Program-made: the position numbers and the translations under genes
Part shown: positions 44,056-51,507 of the stretch, piece after piece
Position numbering within the stretch: the first letter of the stretch is position 1
Layout of the letters: every line of letters starts with the position of its first letter
Notes under the pieces: generated by a model
Database searches by the model: none
What the model saw: the letters and a program-made list of their open reading frames with translations, nothing else
What the model was told of the DNA's origin: nothing
NCBI RefSeq assembly: GCF_007558865.1
Contig: NZ_VLPK01000004.1
Span: 401,095-465,094, forward strand
DNA: 64,000 nucleotides
Origin: Mucilaginibacter corticis
GTDB lineage: Bacteria; Bacteroidota; Bacteroidia; Sphingobacteriales; Sphingobacteriaceae
Direction: 5' to 3'

Positions 44056-45192
44056 ATGAAAACAATATTAAGCAGCCTGGCATTAACAGCAATTAGTTTA
44101 ATGGCTGTGGCGCAGGCACCAAAAACAGGCTTTACCGTTAACGGAAAAATAGGTAACTTAAACGGACCTAAAGTTTACTTAAGTTTTATGACCGACGGGC
44201 ATGATCATACAGATTCTGCCACATTGGTAAATGGCGCTTTTAAATTCACGGGTCACATGAGCCCCTATAGCTCGGTACGCATGGCTATTGATCATAAAGG
44301 CGTGGGGCGCGAAATTTCAACGCATGGCGGCGATGTGATCTATTTTCATTTCGGCGATGAAACATTAAACATTTCATCAAAAGATTCTCTGGCTAATGCT
44401 CAGATGACAGGTTCTAAAACTTACGATGAGTATGCGGCCTACGCAAAAGCGGTAGGGCCGATGCCATGGGATATTGACAAGATCTCGAACGCGGAGATCG
44501 CGGCAGCACCCGAATTAGGGCAAGACACGGCTTTTACCAACCAGGTAGCCCGCCATCACTTTAAAATGATCGCTGATTTTCAAACAAAAAACCTGGAGTT
44601 TGCTAAAACGCACCCGGCATCGTTTTTCGCGCCGGTAGCGCTTTTTGGCACTGCTGCTAATGATAAAACTGTAACTACGGCTGAGCAGATCTTCAAAACC
44701 TTTAGCCCTGAGATACAGGCTACTGAAAATGGCAAAACCATCAAGGAGTTTATTGACGCGCATTACCGCCTGAAAGTGGGTGGGGCCGCGCCGGCCTTTA
44801 CCCAGGTTGATCCGTCAGGTAAACCGGTTTCGCTTTCAGCTTACAAAGGTAAAGTGGTATTGGTTGATTTTTGGGCAAGCTGGTGTTCGCCATGCCGCCA
44901 GGAAATTCCAAACCTGGTTACTCAATACAAACAATATAAAGACAAGGGGTTTGAGATATTGTCAGTATCGCTTGACAACAATCGTAACAATTGGTTAAAA
45001 GCCATACAGCAGGAAGGCATGCCATGGGCGCAGGTTTGCGATCTGAATGGTCAGAATAACGCCGCCGCCAAACTTTATGGCGTTTCTGCAATTCCGGCGA
45101 CTTTTCTGGTGGACCGTAATGGCAACCTTATTCAAACCGGCTTACGCGGCGAAGATCTGAATAAGAAATTAGCCGAGCTGTTTAAGAATTAA
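44056..45192 (+). CDS. TlpA-family thiol:disulfide protein with DUF4369 domain
   Basis: This 378-residue exported protein has a signal peptide (ends AVAQA). An N-terminal DUF4369 beta domain follows (TVNGKIGNLNGPKVYLSF, TDSATLVNGAFKFTG). The C-terminal thioredoxin fold has the redox motif VDFWASWCSPCRQEIPNLV (C-x-x-C) and the cis-Pro segment AIPATFLVDRNGN. Such proteins reduce or protect cysteines in the periplasm and are standard partners of SusCD loci of this type. Its stop overlaps the start of the protease gene by one base. Confidence 0.92.
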   Translation: MKTILSSLALTAISLMAVAQAPKTGFTVNGKIGNLNGPKVYLSFMTDGHDHTDSATLVNGAFKFTGHMSPYSSVRMAIDHKGVGREISTHGGDVIYFHFGDETLNISSKDSLANAQMTGSKTYDEYAAYAKAVGPMPWDIDKISNAEIAAAPELGQDTAFTNQVARHHFKMIADFQTKNLEFAKTHPASFFAPVALFGTAANDKTVTTAEQIFKTFSPEIQATENGKTIKEFIDAHYRLKVGGAAPAFTQVDPSGKPVSLSAYKGKVVLVDFWASWCSPCRQEIPNLVTQYKQYKDKGFEILSVSLDNNRNNWLKAIQQEGMPWAQVCDLNGQNNAAAKLYGVSAIPATFLVDRNGNLIQTGLRGEDLNKKLAELFKN

Positions 45193-46787
45193 TGATGATA
45201 AAACCTTATCGATTGTTTTTGGCTATTGCGCTGCTGGTATCATGGATACCGCAGCGCATAATGGCCCAAACAGCTGAATCGGCCATACAAAAAACAATAG
45301 CTAAAGTAAGGCCGGCCTGTGTAAGGCTATGGGGTTTTGATACCTTACAACAAGTACGCACCGGCGCTCAGTTTAGTGCTGTAGTGGCTAAAGATGGTTA
45401 TATCCTGACTGCTGCCCATGTAAGTGTTCCGGGTAATACTTATAAGGTAATGTTTCCGGATGGCCGCGAAGCTATTGCCGTGGCTCTCGGTAAAATTGAA
45501 CTGGCTGATGACAAGACCATCCCTGATGTTGCTTTGATGAAAATTGTGACTAAAGGAAACTGGCCGAATGTGGAGATCGGTAGTTCTGCCGCGCTTCAAA
45601 AGGGAGAACCATGTTTAAGTATCGCTTATCCTGAAAGTTTAAATCAAACGCAGCCTACGGTGCGTTTGGGCAAGGTGACGGCTTCTTTAAATAACAGGGG
45701 CTTTATAAGTTCAACCTGTTTAATGGAGCCGGGCGATTCCGGAGGCCCTTTGATTAATCTGTCCGGCCAATTGATTGGCCTGCACAGCGCCATTGAAATT
45801 GCTGAGGATAAAAACTATGATGTGCCGGTTGATCTGTATGAAAAATATTGGACAGCCCTGCAACAACCTGTTGTTTATCATCGTTGGCCTGAAACTGTAT
45901 CAGCAATCCCGGCAGTGAAAACTTCGCTACATTTAACCAGTTGGCCAAAAGCGGGTAATTATAGCGGTACCTGCGTGAAGCTGACCAGCCACCTTGACGG
46001 TAAAGTGCAGACCGTTATGGGTACTATATTATTCTGCAAAGGACAAACTTTTGTCGTTTCCAAAAGTTCCATGGTAGGTAGTAATGTAGCTGCGGGTAAC
46101 ACAACGCTTAGCATCATGGCTCGTGACCCCAACACAGACCTGGTATTACTGCGACCGAACACAAAGTTGAAAGGCGGTATTAAATTAAATGAAACTGATC
46201 ATCCACTTCAAACAGGCAGCTTTTTGTTTGCGCCTTTGGCGGATACAGCTACGATTACTGGTATACTAAGCGGCGGCCCGCTTGATCTGCCAAAGACCAA
46301 CAGTGCCGGTTTTCTTGGTGCAACCCCCATGCACAACAGCAGTCCCGCTAAGATATTTTTCGTAAGGGCAGGTTCGCCCGCGGCTTTGAGCGGAATCAAA
46401 ACCGGCGATGTTGTCACGCAATTAAACGGACAACCGATTGCAGATGCAGGCACATTTGCCGATGTTATGTCCAAAACCTGGCCGGGCGATACTTTGAAAA
46501 TAAAGGTTAAAAGGGGAGCGGAGGAAAATGAAAGAGCGATAATACTTACCTACCCGCCCGAGATCATACACGATCACCCCGCCGAACATTTTACAGGTGG
46601 TAAAAGCCGCCGCCGTGATGGTTTTAAGCAGATCTATACCACCGACCTGGTTTTAAGGCCCGAACAATGCGGAGGCCCTATTTTTGATGCCAGGCATCAT
46701 TTCTGTGGTATTGTAATAGCGCGCTACAGCCGGGTAAATAGTTTATTGATTAGTGCAGATGGGATAAGGCAGTTTATTTTAAAATGA
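45192..46787 (+). CDS. Exported trypsin-like serine protease with PDZ and a second inactive protease-like part
   Basis: This 531-residue protein has a signal peptide (ends IMAQ). The first domain is an S1C/DegP-like protease with the triad visible: His in ILTAAHV, Asp in IPDVALMKI and Ser in EPGDSGGPL. A second trypsin-like part begins near residue 255. There the His position reads VVSKSSM, the Asp stretch (DPNTDLVLL) survives and the Ser position near the C-terminus reads EQCGGPIF. It therefore lacks His and Ser. A PDZ domain (VRAGSPAALSGIKTGDVVTQLNGQPI) lies inside this second part. It is coupled to the TlpA gene (TAATG) and is the only hydrolase in the locus, so protein or peptide processing is likely. 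Confidence 0.82.
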   Translation: MMIKPYRLFLAIALLVSWIPQRIMAQTAESAIQKTIAKVRPACVRLWGFDTLQQVRTGAQFSAVVAKDGYILTAAHVSVPGNTYKVMFPDGREAIAVALGKIELADDKTIPDVALMKIVTKGNWPNVEIGSSAALQKGEPCLSIAYPESLNQTQPTVRLGKVTASLNNRGFISSTCLMEPGDSGGPLINLSGQLIGLHSAIEIAEDKNYDVPVDLYEKYWTALQQPVVYHRWPETVSAIPAVKTSLHLTSWPKAGNYSGTCVKLTSHLDGKVQTVMGTILFCKGQTFVVSKSSMVGSNVAAGNTTLSIMARDPNTDLVLLRPNTKLKGGIKLNETDHPLQTGSFLFAPLADTATITGILSGGPLDLPKTNSAGFLGATPMHNSSPAKIFFVRAGSPAALSGIKTGDVVTQLNGQPIADAGTFADVMSKTWPGDTLKIKVKRGAEENERAIILTYPPEIIHDHPAEHFTGGKSRRRDGFKQIYTTDLVLRPEQCGGPIFDARHHFCGIVIARYSRVNSLLISADGIRQFILK

Positions 46788-47990
46788 TAGTTGAAAATTA
46801 AAGGAAAGATCTTTGTAATGCATGAAATTTTCGTAGGCCAATCCTAAGGCAACACTGCGTATGAAAAAATGCTGATTTAGGTAAAATGATTTGAATATTT
46901 GTGCTTTATAATTTATCTGATCGTTAAATACAGAAGAGGTAAATATTGTACTGATGTATAGTTTGGGAAAATATTTGGAAGCGTATAAATGTGTCCCAAT
47001 TTTTTCGTCGCCATTAAGTAAATAATCTACACCGGCACCAATACTGAAATTATTTTTCAGATTTAAGCCATATTTAATTTGATGATTTTTAAATTCATTA
47101 TTTGGGTTTTCAATATCAATTTTTCTGTCTTGATAATTATAGGCAATAAAGTCAGAAAACTGCGAATCTTTACTTAGTATATTCCATTTGTAAAGCGCGA
47201 AATTCAAATGGTAAAACTTGTCGTTTTTAAAATTGTATTGTAAAGCAATCGCCGAATTTACTTGCGTTTTGCCTATATATGAGGCTTTATATGAAGCATA
47301 AAATCCAAACGGCATTTTTGTTGCGCTGCTATATCCTAATTCATAGCTGTTTGAGATATAGCAAGTAGTTGACATTCCCCCTGAATTATAACAACCGTTC
47401 CTTGGTAAGCCATTTTTAAATGAGGTATACATTTCGTCTAAATTAAAGGCTTCAGAAATTTTTTTTATAAAACTCAGCATTATTAACGCTTCCGGAATAG
47501 AATCTTGGTCAGATGGTTCCCAATATGTTTTTAGCGAGTAATTCTTCTTATCAGCATACTCAACGATATAGGTAATTCCGTCAGCACCCTGTTGCCAGTT
47601 TTTTATTTTATTGTCAGACGGCAATTTTAAGATCCCAGAGTTTGTTATGATATTGTATACGCTTTTAGCTTTTTCGGGTGATAAAATCACTTTGTTAGAT
47701 AAGGTGTCAGTTTTATATCCGTTTGCCCTTTTATTATGATAGGTATAATTCGTTACATAACTATTAATATCAGAGCCATCTTTTGTAATTTCAATTACTT
47801 GTCCGTAATAACTAAACCTGAAATCAAATTCATCGGTCGATTTTTCAAAGTCCTTTAATTTTAAATTTCGTTGAAATATTTTATTTGTTTTAAACCAATT
47901 AAGGGTGTCGCCGCTTATTTCTTTTGTTTGGGAATAGGCAGAATGAAATGTCAATAAAATTATAACTAAAACTATTTGTGATTTCGTCAT
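46779..47990 (-). CDS. Hypothetical exported 403-residue protein
   Basis: I do not recognise the family. It has a signal peptide (IVLVIILLTFHSAYSQ) and then a charged beta-rich region. The C-terminal half has alternating aromatic strands (LGYSSATKMPFGFYASYKASYIG, YGLNLKNNFSIGAGVDYLL, GLAYENFMHYKDLSFNFQLSF) ending in Phe, which reads as an outer-membrane beta-barrel. The DNA is visibly richer in A+T than the SusCD locus. It is convergent with the protease gene and overlaps it by 9 bp. This gene marks the start of the accessory region. Confidence 0.6.
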   Translation of the reverse strand: MTKSQIVLVIILLTFHSAYSQTKEISGDTLNWFKTNKIFQRNLKLKDFEKSTDEFDFRFSYYGQVIEITKDGSDINSYVTNYTYHNKRANGYKTDTLSNKVILSPEKAKSVYNIITNSGILKLPSDNKIKNWQQGADGITYIVEYADKKNYSLKTYWEPSDQDSIPEALIMLSFIKKISEAFNLDEMYTSFKNGLPRNGCYNSGGMSTTCYISNSYELGYSSATKMPFGFYASYKASYIGKTQVNSAIALQYNFKNDKFYHLNFALYKWNILSKDSQFSDFIAYNYQDRKIDIENPNNEFKNHQIKYGLNLKNNFSIGAGVDYLLNGDEKIGTHLYASKYFPKLYISTIFTSSVFNDQINYKAQIFKSFYLNQHFFIRSVALGLAYENFMHYKDLSFNFQLSF

Positions 47991-48151
47991 AAGGCAGGGG
48001 GGGTAATCGCTTTAGGTAATAATCAAACATGAATTTAATTGGTCATCTAATCTAATTAATTACTTTCAATATAGGTGAGTATTGATGTAGTTGACGCAAT
48101 GGAAAAATCCTGCGCGAGAACCGATTATGGTTAAAATGCACTAACTTTATA

Positions 48152-48466
48152 TTGATGATTACTAAACCGGTTCAAGGCGTTTTTGCTGTTATTGATAGTT
48201 TTGCGATAAAAAGCAGAAATGAATTTTATCTGATAGGCGAATTGACCGAAGGTAAAATAGAACCAATGTGGTTCATTAATGTCCCTCTAAATAAATCATT
48301 GAGTATCACCGTCAGAATTAAATCTACTGAGGACGTAGATTTTACCCATGAAAAAGGCCGGTATAAATTAATTATTGTTGATAGTGATTCAGAATCTACA
48401 GAATTGCTACTTGGGCTTAACATCGGAAGCGAAACTGTTAATATTACCATTGATGGAGAGGATTAA
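48152..48466 (+). CDS. Hypothetical 104-residue protein
   Basis: I do not recognise the family. It has no signal peptide. Its strands (VQGVFAVIDSFAIKSRNEFYLIGELTEGKI, LSITVRIKSTEDVDF) suggest a small beta-barrel like those of translation-factor domain 2 or similar regulatory folds. The next gene starts within 10 bp, so the two are probably one unit. AT-rich composition matches the neighbours. Confidence 0.55.
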   Translation: MMITKPVQGVFAVIDSFAIKSRNEFYLIGELTEGKIEPMWFINVPLNKSLSITVRIKSTEDVDFTHEKGRYKLIIVDSDSESTELLLGLNIGSETVNITIDGED

Positions 48467-48475
48467 ATGCACACA

Positions 48476-48961
48476 ATGAAAAAAGCTGCCTTTTTGTTGG
48501 TTGTATTTCTGTTGATCACGATCGTTATTCACGCACAAACAACTAAATCAGATAACGTTATATTGAGGGTGCTGCGCCTAAACCATGTAGGCAAGACCTA
48601 TAAATTAAATACAGAAGATAGCACTATCACGTATTTACGGTATCTCGGTAAAGTAAGAACCACTAAAGGCAAAGCATATAAAATACTTACTTCCACTTGG
48701 ATCTGGGGCTTTTCTCATAGGGCAACTAACCGCATATTGGTTTATACGGATAACAACAGTTACCTTGGTAACTACTATTTAACTACTACTGATGATATGC
48801 CAAATTATATAAAAAACAATAAATTGGTGTTTTTAAATAAGGGCCAAGATTGTGATTCACGGTTGAGAACCTATGTTGATTTTCACCATGGAATACCAAA
48901 ACAATTTTTTCGTAAGTGCAAAGGTGATGGTGGAGATATCTATGCCTTTTCTAAAGACTAA
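48476..48961 (+). CDS. Hypothetical exported 161-residue protein
   Basis: The start at 48476 (MKKAAFLLVVFLLIT) begins the signal peptide cleanly; an ATG at 48467 adds only three residues. The mature part has KTYKLNTEDSTITYLRYLGKVRTTKGKAYKILTSTW-type wording and two cysteines near the end (QDCDSR, RKCKGDGG). I do not recognise the family. It lies directly after the 104-residue gene and is followed by a tRNA-end-like repeat. Confidence 0.55.
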   Translation: MKKAAFLLVVFLLITIVIHAQTTKSDNVILRVLRLNHVGKTYKLNTEDSTITYLRYLGKVRTTKGKAYKILTSTWIWGFSHRATNRILVYTDNNSYLGNYYLTTTDDMPNYIKNNKLVFLNKGQDCDSRLRTYVDFHHGIPKQFFRKCKGDGGDIYAFSKD

Positions 48962-48989
48962 TTCCTTGAAACCGTAATCTAAACTAATA

Positions 48990-49028
48990 TTCAACTTACG
49001 GTAAGTAATTTCGTGGAGCCGGAGGGAT
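48990..49028 (-). repeat. Direct repeat copy 1: tRNA 3' end plus flank (attachment-site remnant)
   Basis: Read on the plus strand TTCAACTTACGGTAAG, TAATTTCG, then TGGAGCCGGAGGGAT. The last part is the reverse complement of a tRNA acceptor/T-stem 3' end (ATCCCTCCGGCTCCA). It matches 49518-49556 over 39 bp with one mismatch. Upstream on the plus strand ACCGTAA pairs with TTACGGT as a degenerate copy of the terminator at 49497-49531. Confidence 0.65.
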
Positions 49029-49094
49029 AGAGGTTGCTCCAATCATTCATTACTGATTGAAAATGAATATTTTTGATGTTGATACAATCTCTTT

Positions 49095-49478
49095 ATGCAA
49101 AACAGAACAGAAGTAATATTAAATCAATTTGCCGATTCATGGATTGAGACAGAGCATTACTTTGAAAATCTCATCAATAACCATTCAAGTTTTGAAAGTT
49201 TGAAACCAATTTTGCAATTTATTTTAAGCTTAAGAGCAAAAGGGCAGGATAGCTATTTCCGACTTGGGACGTCAATACACCGATTAATAATTTCACGATC
49301 AGTTGACCATGGATTAAGACGAGATCAAAAATATATTATAGTTGAAGCTTATGACAAAAAGCTTGAAGTAACGTTACGTGGTGGAGATAGAACATACCGA
49401 CAATTCATGGTAGAAAATTTAGTTGATGAAAGAGTAACCAAACTGATTAAAACTTTAAAAGACACTTTAATAGATTAA
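49095..49478 (+). CDS. Hypothetical 127-residue protein between two tRNA-end repeats
   Basis: I do not recognise the family. The protein is alpha/beta, without a signal peptide. It starts NRTEVILNQFADSWIETEHYFENLI and has LRAKGQDSYFRLGTSIHRLIISRS, then VEAYDKKLEVTLRGGDRTYRQFM. It is alone between the direct repeats at 48990 and 49518, so it is cargo of, or left behind by, a small integrated segment of about 490 bp. Small single genes in such places are sometimes immunity-type genes, but nothing in the sequence shows that. Confidence 0.55.
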   Translation: MQNRTEVILNQFADSWIETEHYFENLINNHSSFESLKPILQFILSLRAKGQDSYFRLGTSIHRLIISRSVDHGLRRDQKYIIVEAYDKKLEVTLRGGDRTYRQFMVENLVDERVTKLIKTLKDTLID

Positions 49479-49496
49479 TTAGATTTTCATGAACAA

Positions 49497-49531
49497 AAAA
49501 CCGTAAGTCGAACAACGTTCAACTTACGGTA
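49497..49531 (-). terminator. Minus-strand terminator following a tRNA 3' fragment
   Basis: On the minus strand ACCGTAAGTTGAAC-GTT-GTTCGACTTACGGT forms a stem of about 14 bp with one mismatch, then TTTTTTG. It lies just beyond the tRNA-end fragment at 49541-49556, as a normal tRNA terminator would. Confidence 0.75.
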
Positions 49532-49556
49532 ACTAATTTCGTGGAGCCGGAGGGAT
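49518..49556 (-). repeat. Direct repeat copy 2: tRNA 3' end plus flank (attachment-site candidate)
   Basis: The minus strand reads CGAATCCCTCCGGCTCCA followed by CGAAATTAGTTACCGTAAGTT. The likeness to a tRNA ends inside the T-loop, since the sequence before it cannot pair as a T-stem. Tyrosine recombinases use exactly this part of tRNA genes. The 39 bp match copy 1 with one difference. Confidence 0.7.
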
Positions 49557-49711
49557 TCGTACCGAATGGCAATTCCCGCTGTAAATCAGCTCAATATATG
49601 GTTAAATTTAAAACAGGTCTCGTTTACGACCCTTTTCCTAAAATCACTAAAAATCGATCATTTCTGATAGAATAAAGTTACGAAAAGCAAGCTAAAATTC
49701 AAAATAACTTT

Positions 49712-49731
49712 ACCAAGATTTTGAACTTGGT
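49712..49731. promoter_or_regulatory. Palindrome upstream of the excisionase-like HTH gene
   Basis: ACCAAG (49712-49717) and CTTGGT (49726-49731) are inverted copies around an 8-bp spacer, 45 bp before the chosen start codon at 49777. It could be an autoregulatory operator. Confidence 0.35.
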
Positions 49732-49776
49732 ATGGTAAAAAAAACGAATCCTATAATTTTGACATTTGAAATTATT

Positions 49777-50058
49777 ATGGCATTGCAAATAATCACTAAG
49801 GAAGACCTTGATGAATTTCGGGAAAAGCTCTTGAATGATCTGAAGGAGCTGATGACAAAACCGGCGGATACGCCGGTAAAATATCTCAAAAGTTATCAGG
49901 TCAAAAATATGTTGAAGATATCTAGCGCAACCCTTTTAACCTTAAGGGAAAAAGGAATAATTTGTTATACCAAAATCGGGGGCACGTTTTATTATAAACA
50001 GGAGGATATTGTGAAAATGTTGGAATCAAAGCAGAAGTCAACAGTCAGGGACCACTAA
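49777..50058 (+). CDS. Helix-turn-helix protein of the excisionase/MerR-like type
   Basis: The start at 49777 (MALQIITKEDLDEF) is preferred; an in-frame ATG at 49732 adds 15 residues and falls next to the palindrome. The 93-residue product has an N-terminal helix and a HTH_17-type domain: LKSYQVKNMLKISSATLLTLREKGIICYTKIGGTFYYKQEDIVKMLES. In Bacteroidota this family sits in integrative elements next to tRNA attachment sites and acts as directionality or transfer regulator. It lies 220 bp inside the tRNA-end repeat at 49518. Its end overlaps the convergent RadC gene by 21 bp. Confidence 0.8.
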   Translation: MALQIITKEDLDEFREKLLNDLKELMTKPADTPVKYLKSYQVKNMLKISSATLLTLREKGIICYTKIGGTFYYKQEDIVKMLESKQKSTVRDH

Positions 50059-50679
50059 TCCCCGCAATTTCAAATTCAGCATGTCGGCCGCCGCTTGCAA
50101 TAGCTTCATAAAATCAGCCTCTTTAATTTCAAAGTCTTTTGGTAAACAAAAATTATTTCTGCATAATACGATTTCAAATGCGGCGGCTTCCAGGCTGAGT
50201 TTCATGATCTGTTTTACATCCGGCAACTGCGCTATTGTAGCCAACTCGCAAGTAGCCAATAATTCGCTGCGGTTATTTAACAGCAGCAGGTAATATTGCG
50301 GCAGTTCATTTGGATCAAACAGGGGCTTAATAAATTTGACGATTCCAGCATCATCTTTCAATAATATAGGCGCACAGTTGTGCAGACTTCTTTTGCCGAG
50401 CTCGACCGCAGCCAATAATGTAACCGCTTTGGCTACGCCGATGCCGCTTACAACTGAAAGTTCTTCAGCCGTCGTCCTGCAGAGAGCAGTCATGTCATTA
50501 TTTAGCAAATCAATCAAGCCGTCGCAGATGGCAGCGAGTGGAAACTGTTTTGAACCGGATCCGAGTAAGATCGCCAAAAGTTCTGCATTAGTTAGCTGAG
50601 CTGCACCAAGGAAAATACATTTTTCCCTCGGGCGATCGGTCACCGATAAGTCCTTTATATTAATCAATTTCCTTTCCAT
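50038..50679 (-). CDS. RadC-like protein with degenerate JAB/MPN+ metal site
   Basis: The start at 50679 (MERKLINIKDLSVTDRPREK) matches the RadC N-terminus and lies one base after the upstream stop. The 213-residue product has the RadC helix-hairpin-helix part (LTNAELLAILLGSG, LSVVSGIGVAKAVTLLAAVELGKR) and the start of the MPN domain (YYLLLLNNRSELLATCELATI). Where RadC has the metal motif H-N-H-P-S-G, it reads CRNNFCLPKDF, so both His and the later acidic residue are gone. Catalytic peptidase or nuclease activity by this motif is therefore unlikely. RadC-type genes are common on mobile elements. It is translated with the PUR-like gene. Confidence 0.75.
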   Translation of the reverse strand: MERKLINIKDLSVTDRPREKCIFLGAAQLTNAELLAILLGSGSKQFPLAAICDGLIDLLNNDMTALCRTTAEELSVVSGIGVAKAVTLLAAVELGKRSLHNCAPILLKDDAGIVKFIKPLFDPNELPQYYLLLLNNRSELLATCELATIAQLPDVKQIMKLSLEAAAFEIVLCRNNFCLPKDFEIKEADFMKLLQAAADMLNLKLRGLVVPDC

Positions 50680-50680
50680 A

Positions 50681-50938
50681 TCAGCAAGCCGCCCCAAGGT
50701 TTCCGCTGGCATACCTGCTGAGCAGCATAGTGATCGCTTCCATAAAAAAAGGAATATCCTCTTCAAAAAGGATGACTTGGCTGCGCCGAATGCTATGATC
50801 AATAACAGGGTGCAATCGGGTTATGCAAAGAAAATGATTTGCGTTACTTGCTCTTTTAATATCAATAAAATAGTGCCCGCATTCACCGTCAAAATGCTCG
50901 GAGTCAAGGATGTTCTGCAACAAAGCTTTGTTTTCCAT
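50681..50938 (-). CDS. PUR-alpha-like (DUF3276-type) small protein
   Basis: The start at 50938 (MENKALLQNIL) gives 85 residues. The core GHYFIDIKRASNANHFLCITRLHPVIDHS then QVILFEEDIPFFMEAITMLLSRY follows the pattern of Bacteroidota PUR-like proteins (YFFD-x-K, YLxIxE, LFKEDFEKF). PUR domains bind single-stranded DNA or RNA. It is shorter than the usual chromosomal copy. The stop is one base before the RadC-like start, so the two form an operon read away from the zinc-ribbon gene. Confidence 0.6.
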   Translation of the reverse strand: MENKALLQNILDSEHFDGECGHYFIDIKRASNANHFLCITRLHPVIDHSIRRSQVILFEEDIPFFMEAITMLLSRYASGNLGAAC

Positions 50939-50990
50939 CTTCAATAATTTCCAGCAAAGGTCTAATGTGCAAACGTGAATCTTATTCACT

Positions 50991-51034
50991 TAAGCGTGTA
51001 TAAACGCTTATAAATGCATAAGTTATCTACCACT
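50991..51034. promoter_or_regulatory. Shared sequence element in the PUR-like/zinc-ribbon divergent promoter
   Basis: TATAAACGCTTATAAATGCAT (50999-51019) matches TATAGCCGTTTATAGGTGCAT (53452-53472) at 16 of 21 positions. TTATCTACCACT (51023-51034) is identical to 53503-53514. TAAGCG and CGCTTA (50991-51010) also form an inverted pair. Confidence 0.5.
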
Positions 51035-51078
51035 AAAAAAGTAAAAGCCGTATTATCTTGACCACCAAAAGAAACGAA

Positions 51079-51507
51079 ATGGAACCAGAAACTTTACAAA
51101 CCACCCAGCGTAATTGCAAAGACTGCGGCGCAGTCCTCGGGCCGGGCCGGGACGACAAGCTTTATTGCAACAACGACTGCAGGACCAACTACAATAACAA
51201 GAAGCGCAAGGAAATGCAAATCTCAACGGACGACCAACCCATTTTGAGTGTCCCGGAATACATCACCAGGATCCAGAATATTATTTTGAATAATCGGAGC
51301 ATATTGGAAAGCCTGTGTACCGAAGATAAAGTTGGAAGGCTGCGGGAGCGGGATCTGGTTGGTAAAGGGTTCAATACGAAGTACTTTACAAGTGAGGCCG
51401 AACCTACCGGAACCGGGAACATCTATCGCTTCTGTTTCGAATACGGTTATCTGATCAATGAAGACAATCGTGCCATTATTGTTTGCAGGAAACGGGAAGT
51501 TTACTAA
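51079..51507 (+). CDS. Small zinc-ribbon protein, hypothetical
   Basis: The ATG at 51079 (MEPETLQTTQRNCKDCG) is the only standard start before the conserved part. The 142-residue product has an N-terminal Cys cluster, C-K-D-C ... Y-C-N-N-D-C, in a zinc-ribbon-like arrangement. A basic linker (NNKKRKEM) follows. The remainder contains ILSVPEYITRIQNIILNNRSILESL and GNIYRFCFEYGYLINEDNRAIIV. Members of this kind are frequent in Mucilaginibacter-like genomes, but the role is unknown. DNA binding is plausible from the ribbon. It is convergent with the YifB gene and overlaps its end by 4 bp. Confidence 0.65.
   Translation: MEPETLQTTQRNCKDCGAVLGPGRDDKLYCNNDCRTNYNNKKRKEMQISTDDQPILSVPEYITRIQNIILNNRSILESLCTEDKVGRLRERDLVGKGFNTKYFTSEAEPTGTGNIYRFCFEYGYLINEDNRAIIVCRKREVY

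Noticed and set aside
48990..49028. Transposon target-site duplication
   Set aside because: At 39 bp and with tRNA content it is far too long; recombinase attachment sites fit better.
49541..49640. Possible intact minus-strand tRNA gene (a TTTACA segment sits where an anticodon could be)
   Set aside because: The T-stem cannot pair (TTCGG against CCCTC) and no acceptor 5' strand or D-arm is found, so only the 3' end is tRNA-like.
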